Of a stretch of DNA of 64,000 nucleotides, positions 34,563 to 42,977 are shown one piece after another. The stretch's first letter is position 1; every line of letters begins with the position of its first letter. Both the position numbers and the translations under genes were made by a program. The notes beneath the pieces were generated by a model that did no database searches, had not been told where the DNA came from, and saw nothing but the letters and a program-made list of their open reading frames with translations. Origin of the DNA: Pseudomonadota bacterium (GTDB lineage Bacteria; Myxococcota_A; Polyangia; GCA-2747355); assembly GCA_016702545.1 (NCBI GenBank), contig JADJDT010000044.1, positions 124,001 through 188,000 of the forward strand, in the 5' to 3' direction.

Positions 34563-35792
34563 CTAGCCGGTGAACCAGGCGTTGACGAAGCGCAGGTAAT
34601 ACGTCGCCAGGATGAAGCCGAAGCCGAAGATGATCAGCCGCTCGGCGGTGCGGCCGCGCGCCAGTCCGGCGAGGCCGAAGAAGCCGGGGAAGACCACGCC
34701 CGTGTAGCGCAGCATGCTCCGGACCGTGCCCGTGCTGAGGGGAAAGAGCACGCTGAGCAGCGTGTAGCTCCAGAGCGCCGGATGCATGCCGCGCAGCGCC
34801 ATCGTCGAGCCCAGGCCGAGCATGCCGAGCGTCGCTGCCATTTCGAGCACACGGTGAAGGTTGGTGTCGTGGCGTTGGGCGAAGCTGAAGTCGATGCGTC
34901 GCCAGTCGCGCGCCACGGCCACCCAGGGGGCCGTCGCCGCGCGGTTCCAGTTCCCCAGGTAGCGCGCGAAGGCCAGCGGGTCACCGACCTGCCGCTGCAG
35001 GATCAACATGAACACAGGATAGGAACCGAGGGTGAGGGTCAGCCATAGGCTGCCCCATTCGAAGCGAGGGCGCCGCCCCGCGCGGTGCTCCTGGAGCTGC
35101 TGCCAGGCGAGGGTGGCGCCATAGCCGAGAAAGAGCGGGAGTCCCGCCGAGCGCGTGAGCCCCGCCAGCAGGCCGCAGAGCCCCGCCAGTAGGTAACGAC
35201 GCCGCAGGAAGAAGTAGAAGCTGCTGGCGCTGGTGAGCAGGAAGAGCCCCTCGGTATAGAAGGCCCCGAGAAAGTACGACGAGGGATAGACGAGCAGGTA
35301 GACCAGCGCCCGGCGCGTCTGCTCGCGGCCGACGAGCTCGAGGCCGATCGCGAACAGGAAGACCAACGCCAGCGCCGTGCTGAGATTCGAGAGCAGCAGA
35401 CCCGTGAGGTAGACGTTGCCCGTGAGCGGGGTCAGCCAGCGCACGAGATAGGGGTAGAGCGGAAAGAAGGCCGCGTTCGACTCGCCGTTGGCGGCATAGT
35501 AGCCGCGCTCGGCGATTTCCGCGTACCACAGCGAGTCCGAGCGCACATGGGCGCTGAGAAACCAGTGGTCGGGCAGCACGGGCGGTCGCGCGCCCTCGCG
35601 TTGATAGGTGACGTTGGCGGCGACGAAGGCCAGGACCAGCAGGGCGCCGCGCCAGATCACGAACAGCTTGAGCCCCTCGCCGACCGCGCGGCGCAGGGGG
35701 GTCGGGGTCGGGGCGACGGTCGGTGCCGTCGCCAGCGCGGCCGGCGCGGCGGGTGACCCGGTGGCCGTCGGAGCGGGTGCTGACGTGTTCAT
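34563..35792 (-). CDS. PIG-V-like polytopic glycosyltransferase (GT-C fold)
   Basis: 409 residues from ATG 35792, about ten hydrophobic segments. The first loop carries RSDSLWYAEIAERGY and then AAFFPLYPYLVRWL, the pattern of the PIG-V mannosyltransferase family (GPI mannosyltransferase 2-like), with the acidic residue expected of GT-C enzymes using polyprenyl-phosphate sugars. TRSAGLPLFLGYG and a C-terminal RYTGVVFPGFFGL also fit. Role in bacteria is uncertain, likely transfer of mannose or another sugar to an envelope glycan. The frame is open to 35873 but the extra 27 residues are low-complexity. Starts 28 bases after the Dabb gene. Confidence 0.83.
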   Translation of the reverse strand: MNTSAPAPTATGSPAAPAALATAPTVAPTPTPLRRAVGEGLKLFVIWRGALLVLAFVAANVTYQREGARPPVLPDHWFLSAHVRSDSLWYAEIAERGYYAANGESNAAFFPLYPYLVRWLTPLTGNVYLTGLLLSNLSTALALVFLFAIGLELVGREQTRRALVYLLVYPSSYFLGAFYTEGLFLLTSASSFYFFLRRRYLLAGLCGLLAGLTRSAGLPLFLGYGATLAWQQLQEHRAGRRPRFEWGSLWLTLTLGSYPVFMLILQRQVGDPLAFARYLGNWNRAATAPWVAVARDWRRIDFSFAQRHDTNLHRVLEMAATLGMLGLGSTMALRGMHPALWSYTLLSVLFPLSTGTVRSMLRYTGVVFPGFFGLAGLARGRTAERLIIFGFGFILATYYLRFVNAWFTG

Positions 35793-35820
35793 CCCTGAGT
35801 CGCCGAGCTGTGCTGCGCGT

Positions 35821-36117
35821 TCAGTCGTGCTCGTAGTCGAGCGCGAGCACGCCCTCGCTGATCGGCTCGACATGTTGCTCGACCACGGTCCGGTGGGCGG
35901 GGTGCGGGTGGTAGGCCTCGAGCGCCGCGCGATCGACGAAACGCACGACGAAGCCGTGCGTGTAGCCGGCGGCGCGGCCGGAGAAGTCGGCGCCGGCGCT
36001 GGCGTCGAGGATACCCGGGATGCGGTCCTTGAGCGCCACTAGCTCCGCCAGCAGGCGCTCTTTGGCCGCCTCGGGCGCGTCCGCTCGCAGCTTGAACCAG
36101 ACGAGGTGTTCGATCAT
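35821..36117 (-). CDS. Dabb-family (stress-responsive alpha/beta barrel) protein
   Basis: 98 residues matching the dimeric alpha+beta barrel domain: MIEHLVWFKLRADAP at the start, LVALKDRIPGI, SGRAAGYTHGFVVRFVD and YHPHPAHRTVVEQHVEP with its conserved His residues. Members are small cytoplasmic proteins of mostly unknown function, some acting in polyketide or stress responses. Precedes the PIG-V-like gene on the same strand. Confidence 0.9.
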   Translation of the reverse strand: MIEHLVWFKLRADAPEAAKERLLAELVALKDRIPGILDASAGADFSGRAAGYTHGFVVRFVDRAALEAYHPHPAHRTVVEQHVEPISEGVLALDYEHD

Positions 36118-36200
36118 GGGCGGAGACTAGCATCGTCGAGCCGGCGCGCGTCCAGCAGATCCTTCGTCGCGTGCCGACCCTGCCGCGGTCGCTGTGGCTC

Positions 36201-36251
36201 CTAGACCGAAAACAAGCGCGTTCTAGCACAAGCCGTTTGTTTTCGGGCTAG
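36201..36251. repeat. Palindromic repeat, full copy
   Basis: Arms CTAGACCGAAAACAA and TTGTTTTCGGGCTAG pair at 14 of 15 positions around a 21-base centre. The left arm and centre match 14433-14470. It lies between RimO (upstream on the minus strand) and the Dabb gene and could act as a terminator-like hairpin on either strand, but there is no T-run. Confidence 0.7.
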
Positions 36252-36295
36252 CCGAGCCGAAAGGCGAGCATGCTGGGGTGATGGCGCGGGGTGAA

Positions 36296-36392
36296 GTCGC
36301 GGGGATTCACTCCCCGCGACGAGGGGGCTTTGCGAAAGCCCCCTGAGTCATATCTAGGCCCAAAACGAGCGCGGGACGCGCTTGTTTTGGCC
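36296..36392 (-). repeat. Triple-hairpin 3' repeat downstream of rimO
   Basis: Three consecutive hairpins: GTCGCGGGGA/TCCCCGCGAC (36296-36320, perfect), GGGGGCTTT/AAAGCCCCC (36323-36343, perfect) and GGCCCAAAACGAGCGC/GCGCTTGTTTTGGCCC (36358-36392, near-perfect). The innermost palindrome begins right after the rimO stop codon. The last two hairpins recur, in the same order, right after the RarD coding region at 62241-62301. A transcription-end role is plausible. Confidence 0.75.
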
Positions 36393-37751
36393 CTACACCG
36401 CGCGGGCGACCAGGTCGTAGTCGCTGGTCCCTTCGACGCGCGCGCGGACCAAGGTGCCCGGCGCGCCGCTGGCGTCGGCGAGGATCACCGCGCCGTCGAT
36501 GCCGGGCGACTGCCCGGCGTGACGTCCCGTCAGCAGCAGCTCGCTCTCCTCGCTCACGCCATCGATCATCACCTCGAGCACCTGCCCGCGCAGCCGCTGC
36601 AGCCGCCGGCGACTGATCGTGCGCTGCAGGGCCATCAGCTCGTCACGCCGCTCGGCCGCCAGCTCAGCAGGCACCGCGTCGCCCTGCGTCGCCGCCGAGG
36701 TGCCCTCCTCGGGTGAGAAGACGAAGGCGCCGAGATGATCGATCTCGGCCTCGCTCACGAACTCGCACAGCCGCCGGTGCGCCTCGTCGGTCTCCCCCGG
36801 GTGCCCGACGAGCAGCGTCGAGCGAATCGCCACCGCGGGCATCGCCGCGCGCAGCGCCGCCAGCGCCTGCCGGACCTGCACCGCGCCGTACCCGCGGCGC
36901 ATGCGGCGCAGCACCTCGTCGTCCACATGCTGGATCGGCAGGTCGAGATAGTGGACCACCCGCGGCAGGCGGGCCATCTGCTCGGCGAGCGCCGTGGTCA
37001 CCAGCGACGGGTAGGCGTAGTGCACGCGCAGCCAGTGCAGGCCGGCCACGCCGTCGAGCGCGGCGAGCAGCTGCAGCAGATCGGCCTCTCCGCGCGGCAG
37101 GTCGCGTCCGTAGGCGGTGCTGTCCTGCGCCACCAGGATCAGCTCGCGCGCGCCTCGTGCCACGAGCGTCTCGGCCTCCGCCACCAGCGACGCGACGCTG
37201 CGGCTGCGTTGGCGGCCGCGCATCAGCGGAATCGCGCAGAAGGCGCAGGGCCGGTTGCAGCCCTCGGAGATCTTCAGGTAGGCACTGTGCGCCGGGCCGC
37301 AGAGCTCGCGCGCGTAGTCCGCTTCGGCGAGCCCCTCCGCGGGCCCCACGGCGCTGCGCTCGGCGACCCGCAGGTCGCGCTGTTCGAGGATCGCCGCCAG
37401 GCGCCCGAGGTCGGCCGTGCCGACGAAGGCATCGACCTCCGGCAGCTCGCGGGCGAGCTCCTCCGGGTAGCGCTGCGCCAAACAGCCGGCGACCAGCAGC
37501 AGGCGGCAGCGACCCTCGTGCTTGTGCTGGGCCAGCTCGACGATCGTCTCGATCGACTCCTGCCTGGCGGCCTCGATGAAGCCACAGGTGTTGATCACGA
37601 TCACCTCGGCCTCGGCCGCCGCCGGGCTGAACCGCAGCCCCTGACGCCGCGCGAGCCCTGCCATGCGCTCGGTGTCGACCGTGTTTTTCGGGCAGCCGAG
37701 CGAGACGAAGTGAATCGCCGTCGGGGTTGCGCTGGGGTTTGCTTCGCTCAT
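36393..37751 (-). CDS. rimO: Ribosomal protein S12 methylthiotransferase RimO
   Basis: 452 residues. A radical SAM enzyme that adds a methylthio group to the conserved Asp of ribosomal protein S12. N-terminal UPF0004 domain with HFVSLGCPKNTVDTE and INTCGFIEAA, VAGCLAQRYPEE; the radical SAM cluster motif is GCNRPCAFCAIP (CxxxCxxC); a TRAM domain ends the protein. GCPKNxVDxE is diagnostic of RimO rather than MiaB. The stop codon TAG is the first triplet before a palindromic repeat. Divergent from an esterase gene. Confidence 0.95.
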   Translation of the reverse strand: MSEANPSATPTAIHFVSLGCPKNTVDTERMAGLARRQGLRFSPAAAEAEVIVINTCGFIEAARQESIETIVELAQHKHEGRCRLLLVAGCLAQRYPEELARELPEVDAFVGTADLGRLAAILEQRDLRVAERSAVGPAEGLAEADYARELCGPAHSAYLKISEGCNRPCAFCAIPLMRGRQRSRSVASLVAEAETLVARGARELILVAQDSTAYGRDLPRGEADLLQLLAALDGVAGLHWLRVHYAYPSLVTTALAEQMARLPRVVHYLDLPIQHVDDEVLRRMRRGYGAVQVRQALAALRAAMPAVAIRSTLLVGHPGETDEAHRRLCEFVSEAEIDHLGAFVFSPEEGTSAATQGDAVPAELAAERRDELMALQRTISRRRLQRLRGQVLEVMIDGVSEESELLLTGRHAGQSPGIDGAVILADASGAPGTLVRARVEGTSDYDLVARAV

Positions 37752-37909
37752 GGTCCTCGACGCGGCGCGGCGACGGCGCAGAAGGCAGCAACGCAGCCCC
37801 GCGGGGCCGCCGCAGGCCGAGCCGTTGATAGCTCAAGCCGTGTCCCCGCGCCAGTCGCGCGACCGCGTGCTGGGCGTTCGGCCACGCCCCGCGCTACCCT
37901 CGGACCGCG

Positions 37910-38935
37910 ATGATCAAGCGATCGGGTTGCAGTGCGGCGTTGGTTCGGCGCGCTCGGGACCGCGCCGGATGCCTTTCGATCGGGTGGCTGCTGGGCCTGG
38001 CCGCGTGGACCAACGCCTGCACCCGAGCCACTGCCGACGGCGACCCTGAGGTGGCGGCGAAAGCACGAGCTGGGCGCTTCGGTGCCACGCAAACCGGTGG
38101 AGCCAGCGCGGCGCCTGGCGTCGAGCCGGTGCTGCTGCTGGGTGCGGCGCCCTCGAGCGCGGCGCCAGCGGCAGCGCGCCCGCTGGTGCTGCTGCTCCAT
38201 GGGTACGGTGGCAGCCCAGCACTGCTAGCCGAGAGCCTTGGGCTTGCCGCGCTGGCGCAGCGTCAGCGCTGGCTGGTGCTGCTGCCGGCCGGCCGGCGCG
38301 ATCGGCAGGGGCAGCGCTATTGGCGAGCAGGTCCGAGTTGCTGCGATTTCTTCCAGGCCGAAGCGCGCGGGGATGACGCAGCGCGCCTCGTGGCGTTGCT
38401 CGACCAGCTGCCGAGCGCCCAGCGCGTGGACCCCCATCGCCGCTACGTCGTCGGCCACTCCAACGGCGGGCACCTGGCCTACCGCATGGCCTGCATCGCC
38501 GGCGATCGCCTGGCCGCCGTCGTCAGCCTGGCGGGCGCCGACTTTGGCGACCTGCCCTGCACTCCGTCGCCTCGGCTCAGCGTGCTGCAGGTGCAGAGCG
38601 ACCGCGATCCGATCGTGCCCTACCTCCCAGCCTGTGTCGCGCGCCCGGGCCGCCGCGGCGCGCTCTGTTACCCCGGCGCAGACGCGACCACGCGGCGGTG
38701 GGCGAGGCGCCTCGGCTGCGCGCTGCCGCGGGTCGCCGCGCCGCCGCTGCGCCTCGCCGGGCCGACCTGGGTCTCGCGCGAGCACCACGCTGGCTGCCCC
38801 TCCGGGGTAGAGGTGGCGCTCTGGACGATCCACGGTGGCGGCCACGCCACCGCTACCTTCGCGCCGCTGCTGGAGGCCATCGGGACCTGGCTCGCCGACC
38901 ATCCCCGCCGCCCGCGGCGTGCGACCAACGAATAG
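37910..38935 (+). CDS. Exported alpha/beta-hydrolase esterase (LpqC/PHB depolymerase-like)
   Basis: 341 residues. A signal-like N-terminus (SIGWLLGLAAWTNAC) suggests export; the Cys might be lipidated but the lipobox is poor. The hydrolase domain has LLLHGYGGSPALLAE (oxyanion region), nucleophile Ser in VVGHSNGGHLAYRMA, Asp in QSDRDPIVPYLPA and His in IHGGGHATATF, giving a complete triad. The family includes polyhydroxybutyrate depolymerases and feruloyl esterases. Substrate unknown. Monocistronic by context. Confidence 0.82.
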   Translation: MIKRSGCSAALVRRARDRAGCLSIGWLLGLAAWTNACTRATADGDPEVAAKARAGRFGATQTGGASAAPGVEPVLLLGAAPSSAAPAAARPLVLLLHGYGGSPALLAESLGLAALAQRQRWLVLLPAGRRDRQGQRYWRAGPSCCDFFQAEARGDDAARLVALLDQLPSAQRVDPHRRYVVGHSNGGHLAYRMACIAGDRLAAVVSLAGADFGDLPCTPSPRLSVLQVQSDRDPIVPYLPACVARPGRRGALCYPGADATTRRWARRLGCALPRVAAPPLRLAGPTWVSREHHAGCPSGVEVALWTIHGGGHATATFAPLLEAIGTWLADHPRRPRRATNE

Positions 38936-39024
38936 GGTGGGGCGACGCGTGCGTTGGCCGTTGCCTTCCGCGCGCGGCCGGATAGAGTGCTCGGCGCCTG
39001 GCGAGGCCAGTCTGGGAGGATGCG

Positions 39025-39606
39025 ATGGACATCAAGCAGGTGCTGAAGCAGGGGTTCGACACCTTTCTCGGGGACGTCGTGCCCCTGAGCGTGGCCGCCC
39101 TGCTGGTGATCCTGCTCACCCCGCTCAGCTTGGGCCTCCTCGGCGGGCCGCTAGCGGCCGGGCTCTACCGGATGGTGCTCTTGCGGCTGCGCACGGGGCG
39201 CCCGCCGGCCATCGGTGACGTGTTCTATCTGGAGCACTTCGGCCGCTTCGTCTTCGCCTTCTACGCCCTGGTCGTGCTGGTCTCCGTCGGCTACATGCTG
39301 CTGATCGTTCCCGGCATCTACCTGACGGCGATCGGGCTTTACACCGTGCCGCTGATGGTCGACCGCGAGCTGCCCTTCGGGGTGGCCTGGTCGCAGAGCA
39401 AGGCAGCGGTCGACCGGATCGGTCTCGCCCCACACTTCGGTCTCGTCCTGCTCCTGGCGCTGGGCGGCGCGGCGCTGGGTACCTTGACCCGCCTGATCGG
39501 CAGCCTAGTGTGGTTGCCCTTCTGCGTCTGCTGCGTGGCGGTCGCCTATCACCAGCTGCTCAAGACCCCGGAAGCGCCCGCGCCCGCGCCTCTGCCCGAG
39601 ACCTGA
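39025..39606 (+). CDS. Polytopic membrane protein of unknown function
   Basis: 193 residues, about four to five hydrophobic segments (VVPLSVAALLVILLTPLSLG, FAFYALVVLVSVGYMLLIVP, FGLVLLLALGGAALGTLTRL, VWLPFCVCCVAVAYHQL). The pattern of an amphipathic N-terminus (DIKQVLKQGFDTF) and a central LIVPGIYLTAIGLYTVPLMV is shared by small DUF-type bacterial membrane proteins, but I cannot name the family. Good GAGG-type start context (gggaggatgcg). Confidence 0.75.
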   Translation: MDIKQVLKQGFDTFLGDVVPLSVAALLVILLTPLSLGLLGGPLAAGLYRMVLLRLRTGRPPAIGDVFYLEHFGRFVFAFYALVVLVSVGYMLLIVPGIYLTAIGLYTVPLMVDRELPFGVAWSQSKAAVDRIGLAPHFGLVLLLALGGAALGTLTRLIGSLVWLPFCVCCVAVAYHQLLKTPEAPAPAPLPET

Positions 39607-39707
39607 GCGGCGCACCACCGCGCGACGTCCTCGCTTCGCTGGTCGATGGCCTCGGTGGGGGGCGCCTGCGCCGGCCCGCGCGCTGATCTGGGCTATCATC
39701 GCCGGCG

Positions 39708-41228
39708 ATGCGGGCGTCGGTTTCAGCGCGGATCTTCACGGGCTTCGTGCTGGTGATGTGCACCTTCGGGGCGGCCTTGGCCTACAGCGTGTACAGCACG
39801 CACGCCGTGCGGCGGCGGCTGGAGCTGATCGGGGCGCGCTACCTCGAGCTGACGCTGGGGCTCAGCGAACTCTATACCGTGCAGCGCGGGTTGCTGGGGG
39901 TGGTCGCCGAGCGGGCCAACGGCAGCGAGGCCTCGGCGCTGGTGCGCCAGCAGGTCCGCCTGGCGCGGCAGCTGCGCCAGCGCGAGCTGCGGCGCGCGCT
40001 GGGGCTGGCGGCGGGTGGCGCGGCGCGTCTGGCCGCCGCGGACCAGCAGGTCCTGGCTCGAGTCCACCAGCGGCTGAGCCAGGTCGAACAGGCCGTCCGG
40101 CGGCGCGAGCCCGACTTCGACCAGCTCTTCGGCAGCGGTGGAGAGGTCGCCGCGATCGGGCCGCTCGGCCGCGAGCTGGGGCGTCACGAGCGTCAGGTGG
40201 CCGGTGTGTTTCGCCGCCTGCGCGGCGAGCTGCGGGCGCAGGTCAAGCAGGCGGCGGCCGATCTGGCGCAGGACCAGCGCGACGGGACCTGGATCGGGTT
40301 CGCACTGATGCTGCTGGCGCTCGCGGTCGGACTGACCGTCACGGCGCAGGCCCGGCGCACCCTGCGGCCGCTGCGCACCCTGGCCGACGGCACCCGACGC
40401 ATCGGCGCCGGTGACTATGGGCGACGCATCCCCGTCGGCGCCGAGGACGAGCTCGGCCGGCTGGCGCGGGACTTCAACGCGATGGCCGCCGCGCTGCAGG
40501 AGCGCGAGGAACGGTTGATTCGTAGCGAGCGGATGGCGGCCGCCGGCGTGCTTGCCGCCCACATCACGCACGAGGTCCGCAACCCGCTCAACTCGATCGC
40601 GCTCAACACCGAGTTGCTGGAGGAGGAGCTGATCCAGCGCGGCGGGGGCGCGGCCACCGTCGAGGTGCGGCAGCTCTGCGGGGCGATCCAGCGCGAGGTC
40701 GATCGCCTGACGGCGATCACCGAGGAGTACCTGCGCCTGGCGCGACGTCCACAGCCGTCGCGGCGCGCGGAGGACCTCAACGCGCTCGTGAGCAGCCTGA
40801 TCGACTTCGTCGCGCCGGAGCTCCGGCAGCAGGGCATCCGCTGCACCCTCAACCTCGCCACGGGCCTACCGCCGGTCGCCGTCGACGAGAGCCAGTTGCG
40901 GCAAGCCCTGCTCAACCTGCTGCGGAACGCGGCCGAGGCGCTCGCGGGTCGGGCCGGACAGCTCAGTGTGAGCACGTGCGGGGTCGGGAGTCGCGTGCAG
41001 GTGGTGATCGGCGACGATGGGCCGGGCATCGGTGCCAGCGACCTGCCGCGGATCTTCGAGCCCTTCTTCACCACCAAGCAGGGGGGCACGGGCCTGGGCT
41101 TGGCGCTGACGCGCCAGATCGTCGAGGATCACGGTGGGACGATCGAGGTGCGCAGCGTGCGCGGCGAGGGAGCCGTCTTCGCGCTCGCCTTGCCTTCGGC
41201 AGTGCTCGGCGATAGCATCGTGACCTGA
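39708..41228 (+). CDS. Sensor histidine kinase (HAMP, HisKA, HATPase)
   Basis: 506 residues. One N-terminal membrane segment (IFTGFVLVMCTFGAALAYSV), a mostly helical sensor region, a second membrane segment (GFALMLLALAVGLTVTAQA, ~200-220), HAMP (LRTLADGTRRIGAGDYGRRI), HisKA with H288 in HITHEVRNPLNS, and an HATPase with NLLRNAAEAL (N box), GDDGPGIG (G1) and FEPFFTTKQGGTGLGLAL (F/G2). Downstream PilZ-receiver gene (30 bases, same strand) and the convergent NarL-type regulator are candidate partners. Confidence 0.94.
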   Translation: MRASVSARIFTGFVLVMCTFGAALAYSVYSTHAVRRRLELIGARYLELTLGLSELYTVQRGLLGVVAERANGSEASALVRQQVRLARQLRQRELRRALGLAAGGAARLAAADQQVLARVHQRLSQVEQAVRRREPDFDQLFGSGGEVAAIGPLGRELGRHERQVAGVFRRLRGELRAQVKQAAADLAQDQRDGTWIGFALMLLALAVGLTVTAQARRTLRPLRTLADGTRRIGAGDYGRRIPVGAEDELGRLARDFNAMAAALQEREERLIRSERMAAAGVLAAHITHEVRNPLNSIALNTELLEEELIQRGGGAATVEVRQLCGAIQREVDRLTAITEEYLRLARRPQPSRRAEDLNALVSSLIDFVAPELRQQGIRCTLNLATGLPPVAVDESQLRQALLNLLRNAAEALAGRAGQLSVSTCGVGSRVQVVIGDDGPGIGASDLPRIFEPFFTTKQGGTGLGLALTRQIVEDHGGTIEVRSVRGEGAVFALALPSAVLGDSIVT

Positions 41229-41258
41229 CCAACTGAAACTACCGGGTGAAACGCATCC

Positions 41259-42041
41259 ATGGCGGACGGCGAGGCGGGCGAGCGGCGAGAACAGGCGCGC
41301 ACGGCGCTCGTGCTCAAGGTCGAGTACCCGACGCTCGAAGGCTTCCTGCAGGACTACTCGGACAACATCAGCCACGGCGGCACGATGATTCGCACCCGGC
41401 GCGAGGTGGCCGTGGGCGACGAGCTGCGGCTGGCCGTCTCGTTTCCGCGCCTGCTGCAGCCGATCGCGCTGGAGGGCGTGGTGCGGTGGGCGCAGCCGGA
41501 GCTCGAGGGCGAGCATGCCTTCGGCGTCGAGTTCCATCGCCACCCTGACAGCGGCTGGATGCAACTGGGCGAGCTGGTGGCGCGTCTCGCGGCCGGTGAC
41601 GCGAGCCTGTTCGGCGCGCGGACGCCGCAGATCCTCGTGGCCGACGACAACGAGCACATCGCCGAGATGATCTGCCGTGGGCTGCAGGCACAACTCGGGC
41701 GCGGCGCGGCGCGCGGTCGCGCCTGTCAGGCGCAGCGGGTGGCCAACGGGGTCGAGGCCCTGAGCCATCTGGACCAACAGCACTGCGACCTGCTGCTCGT
41801 CGACGTGATGCTGCCGCTGATCGATGGCGTCGAGCTGATCCGCCGCGTGCGCGCGGAGTCTCGCTGGCAGCGGCTGCCGATCGTGGCCTTCAGTGCGTCG
41901 ATCGAGGAGGGGCTGCCGCAGCGCGTGCTGGAGGCGGGAGCGGACTTCTTCCTCCCCAAGCCCTTCCGCTTGGCCGAGCTGCTCGACACGGTCGATCGCC
42001 TGCTCGAGCTCGATCAGCCCGCGCCGACAGCCGTCAGCTGA
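41259..42041 (+). CDS. PilZ domain fused to a receiver domain
   Basis: 260 residues. An N-terminal PilZ-type domain (RREQARTALVLKVEYP and DYSDNISHGGTMIRTRR; the RxxxR and D/NxSxxG elements of c-di-GMP binders are recognisable but imperfect) is followed from residue ~122 by a receiver: ILVADDNEHIAE, phospho-acceptor in LLLVDVMLPLIDG, VAFSAS and LPKPFRLAE. This arrangement is typical of Myxococcus-group PilZ proteins. Co-directional with the sensor kinase. Confidence 0.88.
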   Translation: MADGEAGERREQARTALVLKVEYPTLEGFLQDYSDNISHGGTMIRTRREVAVGDELRLAVSFPRLLQPIALEGVVRWAQPELEGEHAFGVEFHRHPDSGWMQLGELVARLAAGDASLFGARTPQILVADDNEHIAEMICRGLQAQLGRGAARGRACQAQRVANGVEALSHLDQQHCDLLLVDVMLPLIDGVELIRRVRAESRWQRLPIVAFSASIEEGLPQRVLEAGADFFLPKPFRLAELLDTVDRLLELDQPAPTAVS

Positions 42042-42108
42042 GAGCAACCAGGTCCGCCGGAGGCGGGCGCGGCTCCCCCGCGCGGCTCCCACCGTGGGCG
42101 CGGCTCCC

Positions 42109-42768
42109 TCACGGGTCGATCAGGCCACGACGAATCGCCTCGCTGACCGCCTCGGTGCGGTTGGAGACCTCGAGCTTGGCGTAGATGTGCTCGAGATGGG
42201 TGCGCACCGTGGCGCGGCTCAGGCCGAGGGTCTCGGCCGCGTGGCGATTGGTCAGGCCCTTGGCGATCAAGGTCAGGATCTCGGCCTCACGCGGCGTCAG
42301 CCCGGGTCCCGACGGCGCTGGCGAGCCGAAGCGCCGCAGCAGGCTGCGCGCGAGCTGCGGCTGGATCACGCTGCCGCCCTGATGCACGTCCCGCACCGCC
42401 TCGAGGATGCGGCTGGCCGGGGTTCCCTTGAGCAGATAGCCGCTCGCCCCGGCGCGAATCGCCGCGAGCACCCCGTCCTCGTCATCGAAGATCGTGTAGA
42501 TCAGCACCTCGGTAAGGGGATGGCTGCTGCGGATGCGCCGCGTGACCTCGATGCCGCTCAGGTCGGGCAGACCAAGATCGAGGAGCACCACGTCGGGCTG
42601 CTGCTGCGCGACCACCTCGAGCGCGTGTGCCCCGTCGCGGGCCGTGCCGACGATCGCCAGCTCGGGGAAGCCTTCGAGCAGCCGCAGCTGCTGAGACAGG
42701 ATCGCGGCCTGGTCCTCCACCAGCACCAGGCGAATCGGCTGTGGCAGGGAAGCACCCACGGCCCACAT
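42109..42768 (-). CDS. NarL/FixJ-type response regulator
   Basis: 219 residues from ATG 42768. Receiver with VLVEDQAAI, phospho-acceptor D64 in VLLDLGLPD, and LLKGTPASR; then a LuxR-type HTH (LTPREAEILTLIAKGLTNRHAAETLGLSR with positions about 155-185). The frame stays open to 42987 but the upstream 73 residues are Arg-rich and overlap the divergent gene, so the shorter start is chosen. Binds DNA on phosphorylation; target unknown. Confidence 0.92.
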   Translation of the reverse strand: MWAVGASLPQPIRLVLVEDQAAILSQQLRLLEGFPELAIVGTARDGAHALEVVAQQQPDVVLLDLGLPDLSGIEVTRRIRSSHPLTEVLIYTIFDDEDGVLAAIRAGASGYLLKGTPASRILEAVRDVHQGGSVIQPQLARSLLRRFGSPAPSGPGLTPREAEILTLIAKGLTNRHAAETLGLSRATVRTHLEHIYAKLEVSNRTEAVSEAIRRGLIDP

Positions 42769-42977
42769 CCTAGCATTGGACGACGCGGCAGGCGGCCGCG
42801 CGCGTCGCCGGCGTGGAGGCCGGCGCACGGCCCGGCGGCTGATGGACCGCCGATTCTTGGGCCGGCGGCAGCGACCATGCGTATAATGGCCCCCACCAAC
42901 CACGGCTCGTGCGCGAGCTCGGACGGCCGCTCCGGCGGGCGTCCTGGGAGCGCGGTGGGCCTCGGGAGTGATCGGGA

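Noticed and set aside
36291..36716. A 141-codon plus-strand frame beginning in the palindromic repeat
   Set aside because: It is made of repeat sequence plus antisense of rimO; the same residues recur where the repeat recurs, so it reflects the repeat, not a gene.
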